Assembly: GCA_002501135.1 (NCBI GenBank)
Contig: DLRQ01000054.1
Location: 1-64,000, forward strand
From: Candidatus Neomicrothrix sp. UBA7884
Lineage (GTDB): Bacteria > Actinomycetota > Acidimicrobiia > Acidimicrobiales > MedAcidi-G1
Direction: 5' to 3'
Length of the DNA: 64,000 bases
This document shows positions 25,962-33,663 of the stretch, in pieces (positions within the stretch are counted from its first letter, which is position 1; each line of letters begins with the position of its first letter). The notes below the pieces were generated by a model. The model saw only the letters and a program-made list of their open reading frames with translations. It had not been told where the DNA came from and ran no database searches. The translations under genes and the position numbers were made by a program.

Positions 25962-27194
25962 ATGGACGACAGACCCCGCAACCTGCGGGCCATGCTGGCC
26001 GAGGCCAAGGACACATCCGAACTGATGGTCGACCTCGCCTATGCATCGGTCTACTTCAACGACCCCGACATGGCCGAGGAGGTCGACGAGCTCGAGGTCC
26101 AGATGAGCGAGATGGTGCACGACATGCGCGCCGTCTGTGTTCTGGCAGCCCGTAGCCCGCGAGAGGCTGAGGGAATGTCGTCGGTACTCCAGGTGGTGTC
26201 GGCCATCGAGCGCATCGCCAACGACGCCGTCGACATTTCCCGAATCGTCACACGCCGCCTCGGGATACCGCAGCAACTGGTGGCCGACCTGTCAGACGCC
26301 GAGGAGGTGTCGCACCGGGTCCTCGTGCGCGAGGGATCCCACATGGCCCACAGGCCGCTTGGGGCCCTGGAGTTGACGGTGCAGGCCGGTATGCGTGTCA
26401 TGGCGGTTCGCCGTGGTCGACAGTGGATCACCGACGTCGGTGGCGACACTGTCCTGGTACCAGACGACGTCCTGTTCCTGCGCGGGTCACCCGAGGGCAT
26501 CACCCGTCTACGCGAGTTGGCGGCCGCTCCCGTCTGGGAGCCGCCCCACGCAACCGAGGGAGGGGCTCTCACCGACCTGGACCGGGCTGTCGACGTGCTC
26601 GTCGAAATGAAGAACCTCTCCGAGGCTGCCGTCGGCCTTGCCTACAGCGCCCTGGTGCTGGCGGACCGGGGCCTGGCGGCCGAGGTCCGCCACCTCGAGG
26701 ACCGTCTGGACGAAATGAAGAACCACCTGGAACTCTGGGTTCTCAGGTCGGCAGGCAGCGGCCTTGACCCCTCGGAACTGCGCGGCGTTCTCCAGTTGGC
26801 CGAGGCCGCCGAGGACATCGGCGACCAGGCCCAGGCAATGGTCTGGCTCATCGAGGAGGACGAGGAGGTCCATCCCATCCTGGGCATCGCCCTGGGCGAG
26901 GCCGATGAGGTCGTGGTGCACTATCCGGTAGCCGCCGGTTCAGCCGTCGATGGCGCGACCCTCTCGGACCTGCAGCTCAACATCGAACCCGGCTTCACCG
27001 TGCTGGCCGTTCGTCGCGGAGGCGGCTACGTGTACCGGCCCCGCGGGCAGGTACGCCTGGATGCCGGCAACGAGATCATCGCCAGCGGCCCCGACGAGGG
27101 CCGGGTGCTCCTGGCCGGCCTCTGCGGCTGGGACCTTGTCGAGGCGGAAGAGGGTGAGGACGAACTGGTGCCCGCCGCCGACAAGAAGCCGTAG
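25962..27194 (+). CDS. PhoU/TrkA-C regulatory protein paired with the MgtE-type transporter
   Basis: A 410-residue soluble protein built as two repeats of PhoU-like helical domain plus TrkA-C (RCK-C) domain. Repeat 1: helices with DTSELMVDLAYASVYFNDPD, then a TrkA-C core LTVQAGMRVMAVRRGRQWI and PDDVLFLRGSPEGI. Repeat 2: MKNLSEAAVGLAYSALVLAD, then LQLNIEPGFTVLAVRRGGGY and AGNEIIASGPDEG. TrkA-C domains bind small ligands and gate ion transport, so a cytoplasmic gate or sensor for the neighbouring transporter is likely. The ATG at 25962 follows ACGAGGAA; the longer upstream frame runs through the promoter and is rejected. Confidence 0.84.
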   Translation: MDDRPRNLRAMLAEAKDTSELMVDLAYASVYFNDPDMAEEVDELEVQMSEMVHDMRAVCVLAARSPREAEGMSSVLQVVSAIERIANDAVDISRIVTRRLGIPQQLVADLSDAEEVSHRVLVREGSHMAHRPLGALELTVQAGMRVMAVRRGRQWITDVGGDTVLVPDDVLFLRGSPEGITRLRELAAAPVWEPPHATEGGALTDLDRAVDVLVEMKNLSEAAVGLAYSALVLADRGLAAEVRHLEDRLDEMKNHLELWVLRSAGSGLDPSELRGVLQLAEAAEDIGDQAQAMVWLIEEDEEVHPILGIALGEADEVVVHYPVAAGSAVDGATLSDLQLNIEPGFTVLAVRRGGGYVYRPRGQVRLDAGNEIIASGPDEGRVLLAGLCGWDLVEAEEGEDELVPAADKKP

Positions 27195-27229
27195 GTGGCG
27201 ATTCTGGCCATTCTCCTAGGGGATCCCTA

Positions 27230-27637
27230 CTACGGAGACACCAGCCATGTCCTAGTGTGGTCACACGCCTCGATTCGGTCGAGCATCTCGGGTGCTACGA
27301 CGAATGGATCGACCTCGCCCCCTCCCAGCAGCACCGGCGTTCCGTCCTTGCCGATCAGCCCGCCATCGCCGTCGACTATCCGGTTGTCCTCCAGCCGATA
27401 CCAACTCGGTCACAGGATCACATAGCGTTCGGCGTCAGTCTCGATGGTCACACATTCAGCTGAAATGCGGAGCAGTCCGCCAATTCCCGCCATCGGGAAG
27501 CCTTGGTCGGCAGTGAACCCGTGGGTCAACAGTGGTCCTGAGTCGGAGCCCACAGGCCTACTGCTGCCACAGGCCGTAGCGGCGATACACAACGCAACCA
27601 AGATGGACACAAACCCAATCCGCTGAACCGAATCCAT
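27230..27637 (-). pseudogene. Small lipoprotein gene interrupted by an in-frame TGA
   Basis: The ATG at 27637 opens a lipoprotein signal (VSILVALCIAATAC, lipobox Cys at 23) and 75 codons are open to a TGA at 27410-27412. Beyond it the same frame stays open for another 59 codons with protein-like sequence (PSWYRLEDNRIVDGDGGLIG, then GTPVLLGGGEVDPFVVAPEM) to a TAG at 27230-27232. A single TGG-to-TGA change (Trp to stop in VILWPSWY) explains it. It is 15 bases downstream of the protease remnant on the same strand. Function unknown. A sequencing error could produce the same picture. Confidence 0.65.
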
Positions 27638-27651
27638 GCGTGACTGGTGAC

Positions 27652-27968
27652 CTAGGAAGTCAGCACTGTCAGGCCAAGATTGGACACGTAGTTGATGGGC
27701 ATGTAGATCAGGTCATCCACGTTGTTCGCCCCAGTGGCCCCCTACACGATTCCCCAGGCAGCTCCCGCCAGGAACACTGGTCCGCCACTGTCGCCGAGAG
27801 AGGAGAGGTCCTTCAAGCCTCCGTCAACCTGGATGAAGGTGTCCCAGCATCAGTTGTGTTCGAATCGTCGGCCTCGGAAACCTGAAGAGCGTCGGCACCG
27901 CGCACATGGGTAGTAGAAGTCAAGAGCAGCGCGGTGATCACGAGAATCAGACTCGCTCGACGACTCAT
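27652..27968 (-). pseudogene. Trypsin-like (S1 family) serine protease remnant
   Basis: An ATG at 27968, six bases after the SPFH gene stop, starts a signal-peptide-like stretch (MSRRASLILVITALLLTSTT), which ends at a TGA after about 50 codons. In a shifted frame the C-terminal quarter of a chymotrypsin-fold protease follows: DGGLKDLSSLGDSGGPVFLA has the catalytic-Ser motif GDSGGP, then AWGIV and, after an in-frame TAG where Trp is expected, NNVDDLIYMPINYVSNLGLT and VLTS to a TAG at 27652. The His and Asp parts of the triad are missing. So at least one deletion with frameshift and one nonsense change have occurred. Base composition is less GC-rich than its neighbours. Confidence 0.7.
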
Positions 27969-27973
27969 GCTGA

Positions 27974-28921
27974 TCAGTCAGCGTCGTCGTCTCCCCTGAA
28001 GAGTTCGGCAATCGCTCCGAGTGAGCCCATGGTGGAACTCAGTTCTGCGGGTAGGAAGATCTTGGTTGCCTGGCCATCAGCGATCTCGCCCAGGGCCTCG
28101 AGGTACTTGATGGCGATCAGGTCCGGTGTCGGGTCACCCTCGTGGATGGCGCTGTAGACCTTTCGTACCGCCTCGGCCTCACCTTCGGCCACGGTCAACT
28201 GCCGGTAGCGCTCGGCGTCGGCAACAGCCTGAATGGCCTGCGCCTCGCCCTCGGCTTTAAGGATGGCCTGCTGCTTGATGGCCTCTGAGGACAGGATGAC
28301 CGCCTGCTTCTCGCCCTCGGCGCGGGTGATCGCCGCCTCACGGGCACCGTCGGCCTCGAGAACCACGGCCCGCCGGGTGCGCTCAGCCTTCATCTGCTCG
28401 TGCATGGCCTCCATCACATCGGCCGGGGGGTCGATGCGTTGGATCTCGACCCTCACCACCCGCACGCCCCACTTGTCGGTGGCGTCGTCGAGCACCTCGC
28501 GTAGTGCCACGTTGACGTTGTCACGTGACGTGAGGGCCTGATCGAGGCTCATCTCGCCGATCACGTTTCGCAGGTTGGTCTGTGCCAGCTTGGTGATGGC
28601 CATCAGGAAGTTGGCCACGTTGTAGACGAGCCGTTGGGCGTCGGTCGGCTCGTAGTAGATGACAGCATCCACGGTGACGGTCACGTTGTCCTTGGTGATG
28701 ACCTCCTGGGGGGGAACGTCAACCACCTGTTCGCGCATGTCCACCCGGATGAGCGTCTGGACCAGAGGAATGATGAACTTCAGTCCCGGGTCGGTGGTCG
28801 TCTTGTACCGGCCCAGCTGTTCGATGATCCCCCGCTGGAAGGGTCGGACGATCTTGATCGCCGCTGCGGCGAACACGAACAGGACGAAGGCAATGACCAC
28901 TAGGACGATTACTGCTGCCAT
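27974..28921 (-). CDS. SPFH/stomatin-family membrane protein
   Basis: A 315-residue slipin/paraslipin: an N-terminal membrane segment ([20 protein letters not shown]), then the SPFH domain with [40 protein letters not shown] and [21 protein letters not shown] long Ala/Glu-rich coiled coil follows ([20 protein letters not shown]). These proteins oligomerise in the membrane and typically act with an NfeD partner, which is the upstream gene here. The ATG at 28921 is chosen; an upstream in-frame start would add an arginine-rich non-homologous leader overlapping the NfeD gene. Confidence 0.92.
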   Translation of the reverse strand: MAAVIVLVVIAFVLFVFAAAAIKIVRPFQRGIIEQLGRYKTTTDPGLKFIIPLVQTLIRVDMREQVVDVPPQEVITKDNVTVTVDAVIYYEPTDAQRLVYNVANFLMAITKLAQTNLRNVIGEMSLDQALTSRDNVNVALREVLDDATDKWGVRVVRVEIQRIDPPADVMEAMHEQMKAERTRRAVVLEADGAREAAITRAEGEKQAVILSSEAIKQQAILKAEGEAQAIQAVADAERYRQLTVAEGEAEAVRKVYSAIHEGDPTPDLIAIKYLEALGEIADGQATKIFLPAELSSTMGSLGAIAELFRGDDDAD

Positions 28922-28977
28922 GTTGATGTTTTCTTTCTTGGTTGGCCTTGTTGATCTTGGTCTTCTGGTGGACCGGC

Positions 28978-29436
28978 TCAGCCGGGCTTGCTGACAGCCT
29001 TCACGACCGCCCTGGTTCCCTCGATCTGGACGACCTCGATCTGTGTGCCTGACGGCAGGTGCCCGCCGTCGGCCGTCTCGGCATGCCACTCCTCGCGGCC
29101 CAGCCGGACCACTCCCATCTGCTCCGGGTCGGGTGACAGGTCGGCGATGACGACGCCTTTCTCACCGATGAGTCGGCTTGACCCCACACCGATCGGGTTG
29201 CTTCCCCGGTCGAGTCGTTTGGCAAGAGGGCGTACTGCTGCGAACGAACCGCCTGACACGACCACGAAGGTCAGCCACTGCCAAGAGGCGTCGGCACCGG
29301 CGAATGCCACGACAGTTGCAATTGCAGCACCGACACCGAACGGCAGCAGGAAGAAGGTTCCGGCCATTGCGATTTCACCGACCACGAAGGTGGCCGACGC
29401 AACCAGCCATATCCAGCACCAGATCTCGGCTTCCAC
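28978..29436 (-). CDS. NfeD-family membrane protein (short form)
   Basis: A 152-residue short NfeD (no protease domain). Hydrophobic helices span [40 protein letters not shown] and [17 protein letters not shown], followed by the C-terminal OB-fold NfeD domain ([20 protein letters not shown] to [19 protein letters not shown]). The GTG at 29436 has a GAGGAG site eight bases upstream and is preferred over an upstream in-frame start at 29469. It precedes the SPFH gene by 56 bases, the classic NfeD-stomatin pair thought to organise membrane quality control. Confidence 0.9.
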   Translation of the reverse strand: MEAEIWCWIWLVASATFVVGEIAMAGTFFLLPFGVGAAIATVVAFAGADASWQWLTFVVVSGGSFAAVRPLAKRLDRGSNPIGVGSSRLIGEKGVVIADLSPDPEQMGVVRLGREEWHAETADGGHLPSGTQIEVVQIEGTRAVVKAVSKPG

Positions 29437-29575
29437 CTGAGGGCTCCTCTCCCAGCCTGTTCGATCCACCCACGTGCCTCGGCGATTCGGGTGATTCCTG
29501 CTTGTGCAAGCAACGTACTACGGGACCTGAGCGGTCGTGCAGCGCAGGTGATCGCCGGCGCTACCGTGACCGACC

Positions 29576-30541
29576 ATGGGGAACCCGGCCGAGCTTGAAC
29601 TGCGACTCATGACGATCCACGCCCACCCGGACGACGAGGCTTCCAAGGGTGCGGCGACGGTTGCCTCATGCCATGAAGACGGAGCGCACTGCGTGCTGGT
29701 GTGCTGTACGGGCGGCGAGGTGGGGGACATCCTCAACCCTGTGATGGACACTCCCGAGGTCAGGGAGAACCTGGTCGATGTCAGGGCTGCCGAGCTGGCA
29801 AGGTCGGTGGAGATCATCGGCTACGACGAGCTGGTGATGCTGGGCTACCGCGACTCCGGCATGCCCGACACCGAAGAGAATGCGCATCCCGACGCCTTCG
29901 CCAACGCCGACCCCGACGAGGCCATTGCCCGCCTGGTGAAGGTCATTCGTCGGGTCAGGCCGCACGTGATCGTGACCTACCCCGACGACCGGCGGGGCTA
30001 CAACCACCCGGACCATCTCCAGGTGCATGACATTTCCGTGCCCGCCTTCGAGGTCGCCGGCGACCCCGACTGCTGCCCTGAGGCGGGGGAACCGTGGCAT
30101 CCGCTGAAGCTCTACTTCACCACCTGGTCCCGCGCCCGCATCGAAGGCCTCCATCGCAAGCACCTGGAGCTGGGCATTGAGTCGCCGTACAGCGAGTGGT
30201 GGTTCAAGCGCCCCTCGCAGGATCACCTGATCACCACACAGGTGCCGGTCGGCGACCACTGGGATGCCCGACGCGATGCCCTTCTGGCCCACGCCACCCA
30301 GGTTGACCCTGAGTCACCGTTCTGGTTCGGTCTGCCCGACGAGGTGGCCAGGACCGTCCATCCCTTCGACGACTACGTGCTGGCACAGTCGCTCGTTGGG
30401 GGACCTGTCGACGGCAGAGTCGAGGATGACCTGTTCGAGGGAATCCGCGGTATGCCGCCCGATGAGGTCGAGGCGTTGGCACATCGGGGTGTCGGCGGGA
30501 GGCCACCCGACGGCGAGGCCCTGATGAGCAAGACCAGATGA
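29576..30541 (+). CDS. mca: Mycothiol S-conjugate amidase Mca
   Basis: A 321-residue LmbE/PIG-L family zinc amidase. The zinc motif is IHAHPDDEASKGAA near residue 14-27; the third ligand is in RGYNHPDHLQVHD. CCTGGEVGDILNP and MLGYRDSGMPDT are typical of Mca, with the longer C-terminal region (about 320 residues, WWFKRPSQDHLITTQVPV) separating it from MshB. Mca cleaves mycothiol-drug conjugates in the cytoplasm for export as mercapturic acids. Its stop overlaps the next ATG by four bases. MshB is a possible alternative, but length and motifs favour Mca. Confidence 0.88.
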   Translation: MGNPAELELRLMTIHAHPDDEASKGAATVASCHEDGAHCVLVCCTGGEVGDILNPVMDTPEVRENLVDVRAAELARSVEIIGYDELVMLGYRDSGMPDTEENAHPDAFANADPDEAIARLVKVIRRVRPHVIVTYPDDRRGYNHPDHLQVHDISVPAFEVAGDPDCCPEAGEPWHPLKLYFTTWSRARIEGLHRKHLELGIESPYSEWWFKRPSQDHLITTQVPVGDHWDARRDALLAHATQVDPESPFWFGLPDEVARTVHPFDDYVLAQSLVGGPVDGRVEDDLFEGIRGMPPDEVEALAHRGVGGRPPDGEALMSKTR

Positions 30542-30930
30542 CCCAGTTCCTGTCCGAGGACTGGATGGCAGAGCTGGTAGCGGCCTGCTCCGCTCTTCCG
30601 GAACAACCCGGGGTGGATGGCACTGTCAGGTTCGTTGTCACCAGCACCCCGCTGGGGCGCGTTGAGTTCCGCACGGTCATCGCCGGTGGACGGGTGGCCG
30701 ACGTGGTTCCCGGCAAGCCGGGCGAGGCCGATGCCACGGTCACCTGGAAATATCCGGAGGCGGTCGCATGGTTCACCGATGAACTGGACCCCGACGTTGC
30801 CTTCATGACGGGCCGATGCAAGGTGGAGGGCGACTACGAGGCCTACGTGTACGGGCTACGTCCAGTGTTCGGAAGCGAGTCATGGGCCGGGTCACTTGCC
30901 GGCCTGGCAGGAACAACCGAGTTCGGGTAG
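30538..30930 (+). CDS. SCP2-like sterol-carrier domain protein
   Basis: A 130-residue single-domain SCP2 protein. Starting FLSEDWMAELVAACSALPEQ, it continues with a strand pair (VEFRTVIAGGRVADVVPG) and the family phrase EADATVTWKYPEAVAWFTDE, then FMTGRCKVEGDYEAYVYGL. SCP2-like folds bind hydrophobic ligands; in actinobacteria such domains also occur in thiol-linked isomerases. The ATGA overlap with mca implies coupled expression. Ligand unknown. It converges with the YdjC-family gene 14 bases on. Confidence 0.82.
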   Translation: MTQFLSEDWMAELVAACSALPEQPGVDGTVRFVVTSTPLGRVEFRTVIAGGRVADVVPGKPGEADATVTWKYPEAVAWFTDELDPDVAFMTGRCKVEGDYEAYVYGLRPVFGSESWAGSLAGLAGTTEFG

Positions 30931-30944
30931 GAGAACCCCCGGGT

Positions 30945-31778
30945 TCAGGCAGCGGCCCGCTGAGCGTCTCTGATCTGCCGCCAGCTGACGAGGGTCACCC
31001 CACCCCGGTCGACATCGGCCCGCAACTCGGAGCTGCCACACACCAGGTCACGGTGCTCGACGCGCCTGCCCCAGCTGTGGCAGAGGGCCCGCAACTCGGG
31101 CGTGTCAGTTGCCGGCTCCACCACCAACTCGGTGACACCGGGCGCCAGATCCATGGCTGAGCGCTCAAGGGCGGTGGGTTCAGCCAGCCTCTCGAGCCTG
31201 TGGTGGTCAACGGTGAGCACGCCCTCGTCTGCGGCAAGGGACCTGAAGGGAAAGCCTGCTGTGGTTTCAGCTGTAGCTCCCTCAAGTCTCATAGGCAGGT
31301 CGAAGTCGACAGCCAGTTCGAGGTAGACGTCGAAGAACTCGGGTCGGTTCTGCAGGGCGCCCATGTGCGAGCTGAGGTGGGTTACGTCGAAGCCCCACAG
31401 GATCGCCCTCTCCAGCTGAGCCCGGCATTCCCGCCTGGCCTCGTCGAGGTCGGCGTGGTCCCAGAGGTCCTCGACCGTCCGTGGGAAGCCTCCGTCTCCG
31501 TCCAGGAGTGACGGGGCGTGGGTTATGGGCCGCCACCTGTAGCAGTCGAGTTCTGCGTTGAGCGTCAGGTGGACGCCGACCGCTTCACCGCGGTAGTGGT
31601 AGGCGGCTTCACGTGCCCATGGGCCGGGAACCATGAGTGAGGCTCCGGTGGCAAGGCCTGAGCGGAGGCTCTCGTAGACGCCTGCATTTGAGGCATGGCA
31701 CATGCCGAGCTGGTCGGAGGTGAGCACCAGGAGCCTGTCGTCGGCTTCGTGGCTCAGGACTTCTGCGAGGGTTGTCAC
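30945..31778 (-). CDS. YdjC/ChbG-family carbohydrate deacetylase-like protein
   Basis: A 277-residue PF04794 protein. The family N-terminal motif normally reads ADDLG/ADDFG; here it is LTSDQLGMCHASNAGV, so one of the two Asp is Gln. The remaining metal-site blocks are present: AVGVHLTLNAE and THLSSHMGALQNRPEFFDVY, and a late GVTELVVEPA. Members remove acetyl groups from amino sugars such as chitooligosaccharides. The Asp change could mean altered metal use or a subfamily norm. Stands alone between convergent mca/SCP2 and the nuclease gene. Confidence 0.8.
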   Translation of the reverse strand: MTTLAEVLSHEADDRLLVLTSDQLGMCHASNAGVYESLRSGLATGASLMVPGPWAREAAYHYRGEAVGVHLTLNAELDCYRWRPITHAPSLLDGDGGFPRTVEDLWDHADLDEARRECRAQLERAILWGFDVTHLSSHMGALQNRPEFFDVYLELAVDFDLPMRLEGATAETTAGFPFRSLAADEGVLTVDHHRLERLAEPTALERSAMDLAPGVTELVVEPATDTPELRALCHSWGRRVEHRDLVCGSSELRADVDRGGVTLVSWRQIRDAQRAAA

Positions 31779-31864
31779 GGATGGAACGGTACTCCAGGTC
31801 CGCGGGTGGGAAACAGGGCTGACTGTTAGCGTGTGTCGGCCTGCTCAGTCCACGGGATGCTCTT

Positions 31865-32470
31865 TCAGGAAAGCGGCTCGTGGGCCCCACCGCAGGCCGA
31901 CCAGAGACCCAGCCCGGCCGCCCGGGCGCGGCTCTCCGCTGCCGCCAGTTTGTGGCGCAGCCCGTCATTGGGGGAGATGTGGAGGGATGCGGCAAAGCCC
32001 CGCTCGACCATGGATGCGTTGACCGCCAGGCCGTCTGACAGCCGCTCGATGTAGGCGAGGAGTCGGCCGTAGCGGTCACGTGTCTCTACGTCCCTTTGCA
32101 CAAGCACTGCGGTTCCCGGCGGGAGCAGCAGCGCCATGCGCGCGGATGCCTCAGAGCCGAAGCACTCGACGGGACGGTCGGGGTGCACGGTCTCAGGTGT
32201 GTCGATTCCCAGAAGTCGGACGATCTCGTCGTTGCCGCCCAGGTCTATTACGACGGTGTCCCCGTCTATGACGCCGACCACGGTGCCGAGCCCAGCGGGC
32301 GGTGATTGGTCCTGTGAGCAGGCGGCGAGGATCATTCCAAGAATCGCCAGGCCCATCACCACACCGATGAACACCGTGCCAACCTGCTCGACGGGTTGGG
32401 TCCTCACCTGTGTGAACAGGCCCGTGCCACCTGGTGACTGGTCAGGCGGCATCTGCGATCTCTGGTTCAT
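31865..32470 (-). CDS. Thermonuclease-family (SNase) lipoprotein
   Basis: A staphylococcal-nuclease-fold protein with the active-site set visible: VVGVIDGDTVVID, VRLLGIDTPETV (Arg and Glu) and ETRDRYGRLLAYI (second Arg). A membrane segment with lipobox (LAILGMILAACSQDQ) indicates export and lipid anchoring at the cell surface. With the ATG at 32470 the region before the hydrophobic segment is over 30 residues; a GTG at 32407 gives a normal 29-residue lipoprotein signal and avoids overlap with the small gene upstream, so the start is uncertain. Likely extracellular DNA/RNA degradation. Confidence 0.85.
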   Translation of the reverse strand: MNQRSQMPPDQSPGGTGLFTQVRTQPVEQVGTVFIGVVMGLAILGMILAACSQDQSPPAGLGTVVGVIDGDTVVIDLGGNDEIVRLLGIDTPETVHPDRPVECFGSEASARMALLLPPGTAVLVQRDVETRDRYGRLLAYIERLSDGLAVNASMVERGFAASLHISPNDGLRHKLAAAESRARAAGLGLWSACGGAHEPLS

Positions 32471-32681
32471 CGTTGAGGCCGTCCCCCCCGCCTCCAGTCG
32501 GTTCCGGTGTCTCAGGCTCGACCGACCGGTCAAAGCGCGACCGTGGGTGGCTGGCCAGCAGCGCCCGGGCCTCGGCAACACCTGCCAGGCCGATCTGGCG
32601 GGTGTGTGCATCCATCGGTCGGTGGCGGGGCCATTCCGCCTGTCTCTTCGTTGGTCTCGTGAGGCTGAGTTGTTCGTTCAT
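32442..32681 (-). CDS. Small conserved-type hypothetical protein
   Basis: A 79-residue polar protein with no signal or membrane segment. It has a basic N-terminal half (PTKRQAEWPRHRPMDAHTRQ), a short helix IGLAGVAEARALLA and an acidic, Gly/Pro-rich tail. It sits directly upstream of the nuclease gene on the same strand and its end overlaps the longer nuclease start. Coding composition looks genuine. I do not recognise a function. Confidence 0.55.
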   Translation of the reverse strand: MNEQLSLTRPTKRQAEWPRHRPMDAHTRQIGLAGVAEARALLASHPRSRFDRSVEPETPEPTGGGGDGLNDEPEIADAA

Positions 32682-32799
32682 GGTTCAAGTATGAACACGG
32701 GGTGTGACAGCCGAATCTGGGCGCGGAACGCGTTGGGGAACGTCTAGTGTGGGTTCTGCACAGACAGGTTGACCTGTTGCCAGAGAGAATCGAAGGGAG

Positions 32800-32985
32800 A
32801 TGCCAGTGACCGAGACGCTCGACACAGCGACAATCGACGAGATCAAGGCCATCATCGACCGGGGGCTCGGCACCACCAAGAGCCGTGAGCTCATTGCGTC
32901 CTCCGAGGTGGCCGACCTGCTGCTCGACCTTCGCCTGCTGCTGGCAACGAGCGACGCTGCGATAGAGGCCGCCTCGGCCAACTGA
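32800..32985 (+). CDS. Small hypothetical protein
   Basis: A 61-residue (ATG) or 59-residue (GTG at 32806) acidic, helix-rich protein: TLDTATIDEIKAIIDRGLGT then SREL and LLLDLRLLLATSDAAIEA. The GTG start has a GAAGGGAG site at good spacing, so VTETLDT may be the true N-terminus. It stands alone between divergent and convergent neighbours with its own leader. No family recognised. Confidence 0.6.
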   Translation: MPVTETLDTATIDEIKAIIDRGLGTTKSRELIASSEVADLLLDLRLLLATSDAAIEAASAN

Positions 32986-33019
32986 GTTCTCCGACCGGCA
33001 CGGTCAGCCGGTTAGCTAC

Positions 33020-33652
33020 CTACCTCAGCGAGAAGACCTTCCGGACCACCCGGCCAATGAGCAGGCCAACCCCGGCGCCCACGACTACATCGCTGGCGTG
33101 GTGGATACGAACATGGATTCTCGAGGCGGCAACTAACCCGGCCAGCCCGTACCAGAGCGGCTTCACCCTTGAGCGTTCCGATAACAGGGTTGCGGCCATG
33201 AACGCAGCCGAGGCGTGCCCCGACGGGAAGCTGCTGGTGAGCGGCTGCCTCAGGTTGTGTGGCCTCTCCTCCTCGTGAAGCGGCCGGTCACGTCGGAACA
33301 GCGACTTGACAGCACCGTTGACGAGCGCCGACTCCATGCCGAGGGCCAGGGCCAGTCGGGTGGCCTCACGGTGCCCACGGCGCGAGGTGAGGCCACGGGC
33401 CGTACCGGCGATGTGCCAGATGAGGCTGAAGTCACCCAGTTCGCTCGCTGTGTAGAAGACCCTGTCAACGAGCGGACGGCCCCTGAGTGGTTCCCAGACC
33501 TTGTCGACGGCGTCGTCTAGCGCCCTTCCGACTGGTCCCAGCGGATGTGTGGCGGGAGCGTCATCGGGAACAGGTTCTACGAGCGGGTCGACCGACGATC
33601 CGCCTGCGTCGACCAGTCGAAGATTCCTCTCGGGCTCTGGGGCGGAAACCAT
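33020..33652 (-). CDS. PAP2-superfamily membrane phosphatase
   Basis: A 210-residue type-2 phosphatidic acid phosphatase. The three catalytic blocks are in order: KSLFRRDRP, SSFPSGHASAAF and SRIHVRIHHASDVVVGAGVG. Hydrophobic segments surround them, while the first about 70 residues are polar and cytoplasmic. Such enzymes dephosphorylate lipid phosphates or undecaprenyl-pyrophosphate. The ATG at 33652 (MVSAPEPERN) is preferred because the upstream frame runs into the neighbouring reductase gene. It lies 11 bases after that gene and may share its transcript. Confidence 0.88.
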   Translation of the reverse strand: MVSAPEPERNLRLVDAGGSSVDPLVEPVPDDAPATHPLGPVGRALDDAVDKVWEPLRGRPLVDRVFYTASELGDFSLIWHIAGTARGLTSRRGHREATRLALALGMESALVNGAVKSLFRRDRPLHEEERPHNLRQPLTSSFPSGHASAAFMAATLLSERSRVKPLWYGLAGLVAASRIHVRIHHASDVVVGAGVGLLIGRVVRKVFSLR

Positions 33653-33663
33653 GGGTGACAAGC

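Noticed and set aside
27410..27412. Possible recoding of TGA as Trp in the small lipoprotein gene.
   Set aside because: TGA ends many intact genes here, the adjacent protease remnant has a TAG at a similar Trp position, and no recoding signal is seen; gene decay is simpler.
32800..32985. Small alpha-helical frame considered as an antitoxin.
   Set aside because: No toxin-like partner lies beside it and it shows no DNA-binding motif.
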